In this document: piece by piece, positions 53,231-61,375 of the stretch
Position numbering within the stretch: the first letter of the stretch is position 1
Layout: each line of letters starts with the position of its first letter
Assembly: GCF_003063625.1 (NCBI RefSeq)
Contig: NZ_CP026604.1
Location: forward strand, 2,170,001-2,234,000
DNA: 64,000 bases
DNA from: Saccharobesus litoralis
GTDB taxonomy: Bacteria > Pseudomonadota > Gammaproteobacteria > Enterobacterales > Alteromonadaceae
Reading direction: 5' to 3'
Notes under the pieces: model-generated
The model's input: the letters and a program-made list of their open reading frames with translations, nothing else
Told to the model about the DNA's origin: nothing
The model's database searches: none
Position numbers and translations under genes: made by a program

Positions 53231-56200
53231 CTAGTTCGTTTGTTTTAAAACCGATGTTCTGAATTCTGATGGCGTACAGGCAAAGCGTTTTTTAAAGGCG
53301 CGATAAAAAGGACTTTGTTCTGTATAGCCAATTTGCAGGGCAACGCTTTTAATCGCACAGTCTTGCTGGCTTAACAGATACTTGGCCTTATCCAGTCTGA
53401 AATCACGAATATAGTCGGCAGGCGAGGTATTGGTTATCGCTTTAAACTTACGATAAAAAGCACTTTTGCTAATCCCCATTTCTAACGCCAGTTTTTCGGC
53501 ATTAAACCCAGAGTGTTCGTAGTTGTTGTCAATAATGGCCTGAAAGCGCTCGATAAATTGCTGCTCTTCAAAGCTGAGGGTTATTGGGGACGCTGCATCT
53601 AAATCGTCACCTGTTGCTGCATGGTTAGATTCTCGTTGTGTCGACTGGTTGCCGTTATTAGTGCCGTTATTGTTGGCGTTATGACTACTAAGGCTTGATG
53701 CCGAGCTAATGTTGCTTTGTCTTACTAAATTTAGCTTGTGCTCAACTGATTGTGCTACTGTTTTTAAACTTTCTATATGGTTATTGATTTTTATCTTGAG
53801 TAATTCTGTCGATACAGGTTTTTGTAAGTAGTCAATTGCCCCGTAAGACAAACCTTGCTGCTCGCTTTCTTTTGAGGAGAGCGATGTTTGTAAAATAACT
53901 GGGATATGGCTGGTCGCTAGGTTTTGTTTTAAGCGATGGCAAAGCTGAATACCGTCTAGTTCACCCGGCATAATAATGTCTGACACAATAATATCTGGTG
54001 CAATTTTGTTGGCAATTTCAAAGCCTTCGCTGCCATTTTTGGCCCAGATCACCTTGTAGTCGTCTTGCAATTCGCTTTGAATAAATTGGCCAAGTTCTGG
54101 TTGGTCTTCAATGAGTAATACAACCGGTTTATTACTGTTTTCTAGGTCGTTTAGCTCAGATTCATCGATCTTGATTTCTGTTTGTTGGCTAGCGAACCGT
54201 TGAGTGGGAATGCGCACTGTAAAGCAACTGCCAAACTCAGGTTGAGCGTTTTCTTCTTTGTCGTGCTTTGTATGTACAGGACTGGTGACCTTAATACTAC
54301 CACCTAACAATTCAACCAGTTCTTTAACTAAAGCAAGGCCAACCCCAAAGCTAACTTGCTTGCTACCTAGGGTGCGATGGCATGTGTAAAAGGGATCGAA
54401 TATTTCTTTAACCTGATCTTTTGGTATACCTTCGCCTTGGTCGGTCACGCTAAACAGGATCTCTAATGGTAACTTTGATTTTGTATTGCTGCCAAAGCTC
54501 AGATTAATGCTGATGTCGGAGCCGTTAGGTGAGTATTTCACCGCATTGGATATCAAGTTTTCGATAATCTTACGTAACGCATCTTGGTCAATTTGGCAAA
54601 GGAATTCAGTTGTATCACAGTGGAATTGAATGCTTTGTTGCTTATGCTCGGCGATATTACTGAAGTTGGCGCAAATCATTTTACAAAAACTGACGAGTTC
54701 ACAGGTTTTCGGTAAAAGCATTAAGTGGCCTGATTGTGACTTGCGATAGTCCAAAAGCTGATCAACCAACTCGTTTAAGCGGATTGCATTGTTTAACGCC
54801 AAATCAACGGTTTGATTGTCTGCACCATTGGCTAGCTGTTCACGCGCAAGCTTTTCCAACGGTCCAATGACTAATGACAGTGGTGTTCTTAATTCATGTG
54901 AGATATTGGTTAAGAATTTTAAACGCGCTTTATCTAATACCGATATATGTCGCACGCGCTGTACCAGCAGGGCGATAATCAGGCCGGCAATAACGATAGG
55001 GAAGAGTATGATTAATGCTTTAAACCACAGTGTTTGCCAAAATGGCTGGACAATAGTAAAGGCTAAAGCTGCAGGGGTCGGGTCGATGTTGCCATGACTA
55101 TCGCGCGCTTTAACTTCGATATTATATTCACCAGCGGGTAAATTATTGAAAAGTTGGCTGGTGTCAAAACTAAACTCCGACCAATGTGCTAATTCTTGTT
55201 CACTGTTGTCATTTTGTCTATCAATTAAACGAAAACTGTATTCGAGTTTAGCGGTTGGTGTTTCTGAAAGGTAGTCTTGCCCGTGCCAAGCCAGATAAAT
55301 CGATTGATTGTACTCTTGCTGTTTTTGCTTAATGTTGACTAGGGTGTTGGGCGCTTTGCTATTCAGTTGATAGCGTATGGTTTTTAAACCAAAATTTTTG
55401 GTATCTGGATAATCTTTACGGTAAATCCAATTAGTATTAAAAAAGCTAACCCAAATAGCTCCGTCTTGGCTCTGTTTTAAGGTGCGTCCACGACGCTCGC
55501 CTGTGGCATAAGGCAAATCAATTGCAAACCAGCGCTGGCCGTCAAATTTTACCGCACCAACGTCAGTTAACGCCAAATAGTGGCCTTGTTGTAGTTTTAA
55601 TAGATTAGAGATTTTATTGGTTAAAAAGCCATTAGAGCGATTAATTGACGACCATTGTTTTCCATTATATTTAATAAGACCGCCGCCCCAAGTTGCCGAC
55701 AGTATGTGCTGGTTATCATCAATGATCACGTCGTCGATCCAACCGGTTTTCAGTTCTAGTGGCAGTTTAAGCGATTTAAATTGATAGTTGTTATATTGGC
55801 GTAGACGGTGACCATTTAAAATCAGTTGGTTGTCATCTAAAACTATGATATTGCTAACTTTGTGGTAATCAATTTCAAATAGTTTATCACGCAGACCATT
55901 TGGTGTTTTAGTGATTTCCAATAAGGTTGATTTGTATAACTCGAGATCGCGTTTATCGTCGTTGGAACCAAAATAAAACTTGTTATTTTTACCTTCGATT
56001 GGCGATAAATAATGAATAGATTTACCAAACTCAGGGTAGAAATACTGTCGCCAAATGTGGCCATTGAAATAACTGATTGCGGCTTGTTGATTATGTGAGC
56101 CGGCTACCCAAATATGACCTTGGCTGTCACATAACACGCTAGATGGGTATTGAATAATATTGTCGCTGCTATCAAAGGCATACCAGAGCTTTTTCTGTTC

Positions 56201-57352
56201 AGAAAATTGTACTAACTGATTTTGGTTAGACAGAAAAAAATCGTCGCCATTGGGCGCTTCACATTGGAAGAGAAGGTCTTGATAAACCTTAGGATTAGTA
56301 TGATTATCAGGAAAGCGTTTTATACTGGCGCCAGGTTCAATTAACCAGATATGCCCGTCCGGTGATTGTTTAAATGTGACCCCATCAAAGTCACCGGTGA
56401 TCCTATGTTGCTCATAGTCTTGTTGTTGCCAAGTGAGCCCTTTGTCTTGCGAGAACAGGATTTGTTTACCTGCGGGCAAAATATAGTCGCCACTGGCTGT
56501 TTCGAATAGCGAGTGGTTTTGGCCTTGGGAGCGCACATGGTGCGGTAATTTGACGGGGTGCCAGCGAGATTCTCCGACTTTTAGGCGACGTGTTGCACTG
56601 GAATACTCGCGATTCATTACCCACATGCTTAAATCCGATAACTGGGTAATATGACCATTAAAACCAATCTCTTTAGCATGTTTAGAACGCATTAGTTGTG
56701 GCCACTGCCGTTTTAAATGCACAGCGCCTTCGTGTACCGAGTAGCGGCTTACGGTGCCAGTTTGACCGCCCAACAGCCAAATGTCGCCAAGGTGATCGAT
56801 AGCCAATGATGAGATCCATTGATGTTCGGTATCGAACAAACTGACTTGGTCTTGGTAAATTCTGACAATTTTGGATTCGGCGGCAAACCAAATTGCGCCA
56901 AGCTTATCTTCGTGGCCATCATTGATATAGTATTCGGTTTTATTGGAATACAGTGGCGTACCTTGCATTAAGGCTTGCCAATTTGTGCCATCGTATTTAT
57001 AGATGGCATTTTTAGCTATGGCATATACAGCGCCGTTTCTGGCGACTTTTACTAGGCGAAACTCACTGGTCTCAATACCGTGTTCGATACCAAACTTAGT
57101 TAAGGTATAGCCGTCATAAAACATGACACCTTCGATTGAGGCGATCCACAGCTGGCTATTGGCATCAAAGTCCAAGTTTTTAACTAAACGACTTGGTATC
57201 GCTTCAATCACATGCCATTTGGCTGGATTGGCTAACACGCTTGGGATCTTGGGTTTGTAAATCGTTTTAGCGTGCAGAGAGCAGGCGAACACAAGCATGA
57301 TGAACAAGCTAGTCACCTTAAATATCAAATTTACTCGCCAAACTTTCGCCAT
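53231..57352 (-). CDS. Hybrid two-component system, one polypeptide
   Basis: A 1373-residue sensor-regulator. It has a signal peptide or anchor (16-28), a periplasmic double propeller of Reg_prop-type repeats (about 45-680), a Y_Y_Y domain (about 690-765) and a membrane helix (about 773-800). A HisKA domain (FLTNISHELRTPLSLVIGPLEKL; His819) and HATPase domain (NLISNAVKYSPNGS, DQGEGIPKD) follow, then a receiver with Asp1125 (VSDIIMPG) and a C-terminal AraC-type DNA-binding domain (about 1265-1370; FNAEKLALEMGISKSAFYRKFK and GYTEQSPFYRAFKKRF). These regulators are typical of Bacteroidota PULs, where they sense oligosaccharides and turn on enzyme genes; they occur less often in marine gammaproteobacteria. 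It diverges from a TonB receptor and is followed by the GH49-like gene. Confidence 0.95.
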   Translation of the reverse strand: MAKVWRVNLIFKVTSLFIMLVFACSLHAKTIYKPKIPSVLANPAKWHVIEAIPSRLVKNLDFDANSQLWIASIEGVMFYDGYTLTKFGIEHGIETSEFRLVKVARNGAVYAIAKNAIYKYDGTNWQALMQGTPLYSNKTEYYINDGHEDKLGAIWFAAESKIVRIYQDQVSLFDTEHQWISSLAIDHLGDIWLLGGQTGTVSRYSVHEGAVHLKRQWPQLMRSKHAKEIGFNGHITQLSDLSMWVMNREYSSATRRLKVGESRWHPVKLPHHVRSQGQNHSLFETASGDYILPAGKQILFSQDKGLTWQQQDYEQHRITGDFDGVTFKQSPDGHIWLIEPGASIKRFPDNHTNPKVYQDLLFQCEAPNGDDFFLSNQNQLVQFSEQKKLWYAFDSSDNIIQYPSSVLCDSQGHIWVAGSHNQQAAISYFNGHIWRQYFYPEFGKSIHYLSPIEGKNNKFYFGSNDDKRDLELYKSTLLEITKTPNGLRDKLFEIDYHKVSNIIVLDDNQLILNGHRLRQYNNYQFKSLKLPLELKTGWIDDVIIDDNQHILSATWGGGLIKYNGKQWSSINRSNGFLTNKISNLLKLQQGHYLALTDVGAVKFDGQRWFAIDLPYATGERRGRTLKQSQDGAIWVSFFNTNWIYRKDYPDTKNFGLKTIRYQLNSKAPNTLVNIKQKQQEYNQSIYLAWHGQDYLSETPTAKLEYSFRLIDRQNDNSEQELAHWSEFSFDTSQLFNNLPAGEYNIEVKARDSHGNIDPTPAALAFTIVQPFWQTLWFKALIILFPIVIAGLIIALLVQRVRHISVLDKARLKFLTNISHELRTPLSLVIGPLEKLAREQLANGADNQTVDLALNNAIRLNELVDQLLDYRKSQSGHLMLLPKTCELVSFCKMICANFSNIAEHKQQSIQFHCDTTEFLCQIDQDALRKIIENLISNAVKYSPNGSDISINLSFGSNTKSKLPLEILFSVTDQGEGIPKDQVKEIFDPFYTCHRTLGSKQVSFGVGLALVKELVELLGGSIKVTSPVHTKHDKEENAQPEFGSCFTVRIPTQRFASQQTEIKIDESELNDLENSNKPVVLLIEDQPELGQFIQSELQDDYKVIWAKNGSEGFEIANKIAPDIIVSDIIMPGELDGIQLCHRLKQNLATSHIPVILQTSLSSKESEQQGLSYGAIDYLQKPVSTELLKIKINNHIESLKTVAQSVEHKLNLVRQSNISSASSLSSHNANNNGTNNGNQSTQRESNHAATGDDLDAASPITLSFEEQQFIERFQAIIDNNYEHSGFNAEKLALEMGISKSAFYRKFKAITNTSPADYIRDFRLDKAKYLLSQQDCAIKSVALQIGYTEQSPFYRAFKKRFACTPSEFRTSVLKQTN

Positions 57353-57410
57353 TTTCTACCTGTAAACCCGAGTTTTTCAATTTTTGATTAGTTGAGACAA
57401 GGCTAGCTAT

Positions 57411-57476
57411 TTTTGTAGGTTCGACGCTTGCGTCGTATTTTGAGCTTTGACGAAGCAGCAGCTTCGACCTACAAAA
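57411..57476. repeat. 66-bp MITE-like element with TTTTGTAGGT ends
   Basis: The ends TTTTGTAGGT (57411-57420) and ACCTACAAAA (57467-57476) are perfect inverted repeats. Inside are two hairpins, CGACG-CTTG-CGTCG (57422-57435) and CGAAGC-AGCA-GCTTCG (57451-57466). Same layout as 20521-20620. Confidence 0.7.
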
Positions 57477-57558
57477 GATCCATAGCATTTTTCACCTACC
57501 CAAAACCGTAAATGTTGCCACTTCGTTAAATTACATGTGGGAACATATCATGATTTTA

Positions 57559-57569
57559 TTGTATTACAA
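57559..57569. promoter_or_regulatory. Operator candidate, TTGTATTACAA (perfect)
   Basis: Perfect TTGTA-N-TACAA palindrome midway between the hybrid regulator (start 57352) and the TonB receptor (start 57971). It may join the sensor and the uptake gene to the same regulon as araB. Confidence 0.5.
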
Positions 57570-57970
57570 AATAAGTGTTTTTGTTAGGCGGGGTAATAGG
57601 GTAAATATTGAAAATTCTGCCTAAATGTAAAGTTAATTAACGTAAATACCTGATATTAATATATAAATTAAGTTTTAAAACCCTGTCTATCAATCATGAC
57701 TATAAATCGCAAAACGCTAAATTTAGTTTATTTGTATGTCAAATTGTAAGTTTGGTCAATACAAAGGTAAGGATTGTCAATGTTTCGATTAACAAAAACC
57801 TTTAAGTTTTAACAAAAGGAAAACGAACGAAGTCAGTTCGTGTCGTTACGGCCTTTTATGGTTTTAAACCGGGAAAATAAATACTCATACCCAAAGTACA
57901 GGACGTGCAAATAACACAAACCGTGACACGCACAATTATTTGTAAGCACGAAAAAGTAGGTGGAACAAAT

Positions 57971-60900
57971 ATGTTCAAGCAAAACCCATTAGCCAAGCAC
58001 ATTCGATTGAGCTTGCTGGCTTCTCTGGCCATATCTTATGTGCCTTTATCTTATGCACAAGAAGCCACAGCCGACAATAACAACAATCAAAATCAACAAG
58101 AAGCTGAAGATACCGAAGTCATTTCTGTGACAGGTGTTCGTAACTCATTACGCGATGCGGCGTTTTTGAAAAAATCAGCTGAGCAAATCATGGATGCCAT
58201 CGCTGCAGAAGATATTGGTCAATTACCTGATAACAATATCGCAGAAGCATTACAGCGTGTTACCGGCTTGCAGATTGGCCGCGACGATACCGGTGCCGGT
58301 TCCAATTTCCAGGTGCGTGGTCTTTCGCAAAACCGAGTCGAGGTCAACGGCCAAAGTATGGCATCTGCCGATGAAACGCGCTCAGCTTCATTTAATAATG
58401 TTGATTCAGCGCTATTTAAAGCGATAGAAGTTTATAAGTCGCCAACTGCCGATATGGTTGAAGGGGCAATTGGTGCGACTATCCGTCTTAAAACGTTTAA
58501 ACCCTTAGACAAGAAAAACGGCTTTGTTAACTTAAATGTGCAAGGTACGCAAGACGATTTAGTTGACGATACCGGTAGTAAAATTTCACTAGCGGCTGCC
58601 GAGCGTTGGGACTCAGACAGTATTGGTCAATTTGGTATTTTATTTAATGTATCAAATGAAGAGCGTTTTGCTGAAACCCATGAAATGAAAACTAACTGGT
58701 CGCCTGCGCTTACTCAACAAATCGACAATAATAGGTTTCTTAATGGTAGTTTACGCCCAGCAACAATTAATGCTGCAGGTGAACGCGTTGATTTATTGTC
58801 ATCGGATGCGAGCGTTCCTTATGCCGCTTATCGTCCTGAAGATCTTGAGCTAGCCAGTAAAGGCTTTGAGCAAACTAACTTATCAATTGATACCACCATT
58901 CAGTGGGCGCCGACCGAAGATCTTGAAATTACCTTATTTGGTCAAACTTCGGATTTTGAGCGTATCGCCACCGATCAAGTAATGAAGTACGGTACGCGTC
59001 ACCAAGATAACGAAGTTTTAGATTACGATTTAATCGCCACAGAACGCAATGACACACCGACTATTTTAGGTGCTTGGACTCGTCCAGCACAAAGCTTTGA
59101 ATATCAAAAAAGTCAGGAATATGTAAATGCATTGGCGCTAAATAGCCCGCTAGCCGAAGGCTTAGCGTATTATGTGCCGGTATTAGATCCAGTTGAACGA
59201 TATATTGTGCAATCAGCCACGGTTAGCCCAACTGGCAGTCCCTATCACGCACCCGTTGCTAGTCAATATAGCTCGTCTATTAGTAACACCAAAACCAATA
59301 CTTATAGTTTGGGCTTTAAATACTTTATAAATGATGGGTTATCGTTAGAAGCCAAGTATGCATTTTCAGAAGCCAAAAGCGACAACGATGGCATAGCACA
59401 ACGTTTAAGCCCAGGTACAACAACAACCGATACAGCGGCTAATTCATTGGCTCAAGCCTATACCTATTACGATTTTAGTCCCACTGTTGATTTACCCGAA
59501 TTTGGCGTAATTGCGGTTGACAGTAACAATTACACTTCTCGTAATTTGTCAGAAGATTTAAATAATCCCTCTTTGTATGCATTACATAATGGTTGGGGAT
59601 TTTTGACCCAATCAACCAACCAAAAAGACGAACTCAGTTTAGATTTTGATTGGAATGTTGACGGAAACTTTATTACCAAAGTTGAGTTTGGGGCACGCTT
59701 TGCCAACAATCATATTAAGCGCTCTAAGCAAGAATTGAAGTTTATCAACTTTGGCACCAATTCCATTTTTTCGACTAACTGGCGCGCGTATGACCGCGAT
59801 TTATCGGTAAGACCACAAGGTGAAAAAGTCACAGGTAACGACAAAATTGCGTTGGAATTTGCAGAGCAAGTCATGGCAGAAGAGTACGGAATCGACAACT
59901 ATTTTTCTCGTCATTTAACTTTGAGTCCTAAGCTGTTTCCAAACACTGATGGCGCCAATTTTGATCAATGGATGACATTTAATTTAGGTCATAACGATTT
60001 TAAACAACTGTTATTGGGCGCATTTCCGGGGCGTGCCGGTGATTGCTTGATTTTTGATAAGGATGCCAGTCAATGTAATACCGAATTATATGAATTCCCA
60101 GACGCAGAAGATGTGAACAGCAGAGGCTACAATGAATTTGACCATGTACTCACTATTCCTAAAGCGCAATATGTTAAAGATGGCTCTTACCCTTATTTGA
60201 TCACCGAAGAAACCCGCGCATTGTACGGCAAGGTTAACTTCGAAAATGAAGTGTTTACTATTCCGGTCTCGGGTAATTTTGGTGTGCGTTACGTAGAAAC
60301 AGAAACAACGTCATTGGGTGTGCATACCACTCGTTTCCTTAACGATGAAGATAAACAGCTTAAGGATTTAGATGGTTTAGATGTCGAACAATACGACCCG
60401 CTATATTTTACCAACGAGTATAGCAATTTACTGCCGTCACTTAATGTTAACTTCCTTGTGACAGACGATATGTTTATTAGGGTGGCTATGGCTAAAACCA
60501 TGTCGCGTCCTAACCCAACTGACTTATCGCCGTCGTTAGATTTACCTAACTATTCATGGACAGCCAAACTGGGTAATCCAGGACTAGAACCACAAGAAGC
60601 GACTAACTTTGATTTTTCTTGGGAGTGGTATATCAATGATACCAACACCTTATCGGCAGCGATTTTTGCTAAGGAATTAGAAAACTTCTTAACTTTACGT
60701 CACTACACTATTTTCTCGCCAGCTGATCGTAATGGCGATGGTGACTTTAGAAACGACCCTGTAACAGTTAGCCAACCGTTTAACGGTGGTGACGGCAAAA
60801 TTAAAGGTATTGAGTTAGCTGCGTTACATACGTTTGATTATTTACCTGGCTTTTTAAGCGGCTTTGGGGTGCAAGCGAACTACACGTTTACCGATAGTTC

Positions 60901-61342
60901 ACAAGATTCGGGCTCCAGTCAGTTAGATGGCTCAACCTTACCTGTATTTAACTTGTCACAAGATAGTTACAACTTGTCAGTGTTTTACGACAAATATGGC
61001 TTTAACTTCCGTGCGGCATACAACTATCGAACCGAGAATCTCAACGGTAGCTCTACCGCGGGTACCGATCCGCAATTGTATGTTGATGCTTTGAGTTATG
61101 AAGATCCCAAAGCCGTACCGTCTCTTGGTATTCAATTACCCGAGTGGAATGACGAATTTGCGACCTTAGATTTATCGGCCAGTTATAAATATAAGAATGT
61201 TCGAGTGTACTTACAGGCTCGCAATGTGCTGTCAGAAGCCAATCGCCGCTATGTAGGTGATATGACGACAACCAAGCATATTTTAAGTCGTTACCAAGAA
61301 ACAGGCGCAAATTATGTAGCCGGCGTAAGCGTAAACTTTTAA
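57971..61342 (+). CDS. TonB-dependent receptor, large
   Basis: A 1123-residue outer-membrane receptor. A longer frame opens at 57905, but ATG at 57971 has a ribosome binding site (TAGGTGGA) and gives a normal signal peptide (SYA|QEATADNN, residue 29). An Asn/Gln-rich spacer (about 33-45) precedes the TonB box (DTEVISVTGVRNS). The plug has MDAIAAEDIGQLPDNNIAEALQRVTGLQIGRDDTGAGSNFQVRGLSQNRVEVNGQ. The protein ends AGVSVNF with terminal Phe. It is of the same broad class as the receptor at 43057 but longer, with large surface loops. A large lipoprotein gene follows 33 bases later, as a SusC/SusD-like pair would. Confidence 0.95.
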   Translation: MFKQNPLAKHIRLSLLASLAISYVPLSYAQEATADNNNNQNQQEAEDTEVISVTGVRNSLRDAAFLKKSAEQIMDAIAAEDIGQLPDNNIAEALQRVTGLQIGRDDTGAGSNFQVRGLSQNRVEVNGQSMASADETRSASFNNVDSALFKAIEVYKSPTADMVEGAIGATIRLKTFKPLDKKNGFVNLNVQGTQDDLVDDTGSKISLAAAERWDSDSIGQFGILFNVSNEERFAETHEMKTNWSPALTQQIDNNRFLNGSLRPATINAAGERVDLLSSDASVPYAAYRPEDLELASKGFEQTNLSIDTTIQWAPTEDLEITLFGQTSDFERIATDQVMKYGTRHQDNEVLDYDLIATERNDTPTILGAWTRPAQSFEYQKSQEYVNALALNSPLAEGLAYYVPVLDPVERYIVQSATVSPTGSPYHAPVASQYSSSISNTKTNTYSLGFKYFINDGLSLEAKYAFSEAKSDNDGIAQRLSPGTTTTDTAANSLAQAYTYYDFSPTVDLPEFGVIAVDSNNYTSRNLSEDLNNPSLYALHNGWGFLTQSTNQKDELSLDFDWNVDGNFITKVEFGARFANNHIKRSKQELKFINFGTNSIFSTNWRAYDRDLSVRPQGEKVTGNDKIALEFAEQVMAEEYGIDNYFSRHLTLSPKLFPNTDGANFDQWMTFNLGHNDFKQLLLGAFPGRAGDCLIFDKDASQCNTELYEFPDAEDVNSRGYNEFDHVLTIPKAQYVKDGSYPYLITEETRALYGKVNFENEVFTIPVSGNFGVRYVETETTSLGVHTTRFLNDEDKQLKDLDGLDVEQYDPLYFTNEYSNLLPSLNVNFLVTDDMFIRVAMAKTMSRPNPTDLSPSLDLPNYSWTAKLGNPGLEPQEATNFDFSWEWYINDTNTLSAAIFAKELENFLTLRHYTIFSPADRNGDGDFRNDPVTVSQPFNGGDGKIKGIELAALHTFDYLPGFLSGFGVQANYTFTDSSQDSGSSQLDGSTLPVFNLSQDSYNLSVFYDKYGFNFRAAYNYRTENLNGSSTAGTDPQLYVDALSYEDPKAVPSLGIQLPEWNDEFATLDLSASYKYKNVRVYLQARNVLSEANRRYVGDMTTTKHILSRYQETGANYVAGVSVNF

Positions 61343-61375
61343 TTCAAGCTGACAGCTTAATTGTTAGGAAAAATC

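Larger units (their letters stand above)
57353..57970. other. Divergent regulatory region with MITE-like element
   Basis: 618 bases between the hybrid regulator and the third TonB receptor. Holds the GTAGG-type element (57411-57476), a perfect operator candidate (57559-57569), a long AT-rich stretch (57600-57800) and a weak ribosome binding site at the TonB receptor start. The frame of the TonB receptor opens upstream at 57905, but ATG at 57971 is preferred. Confidence 0.6.
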
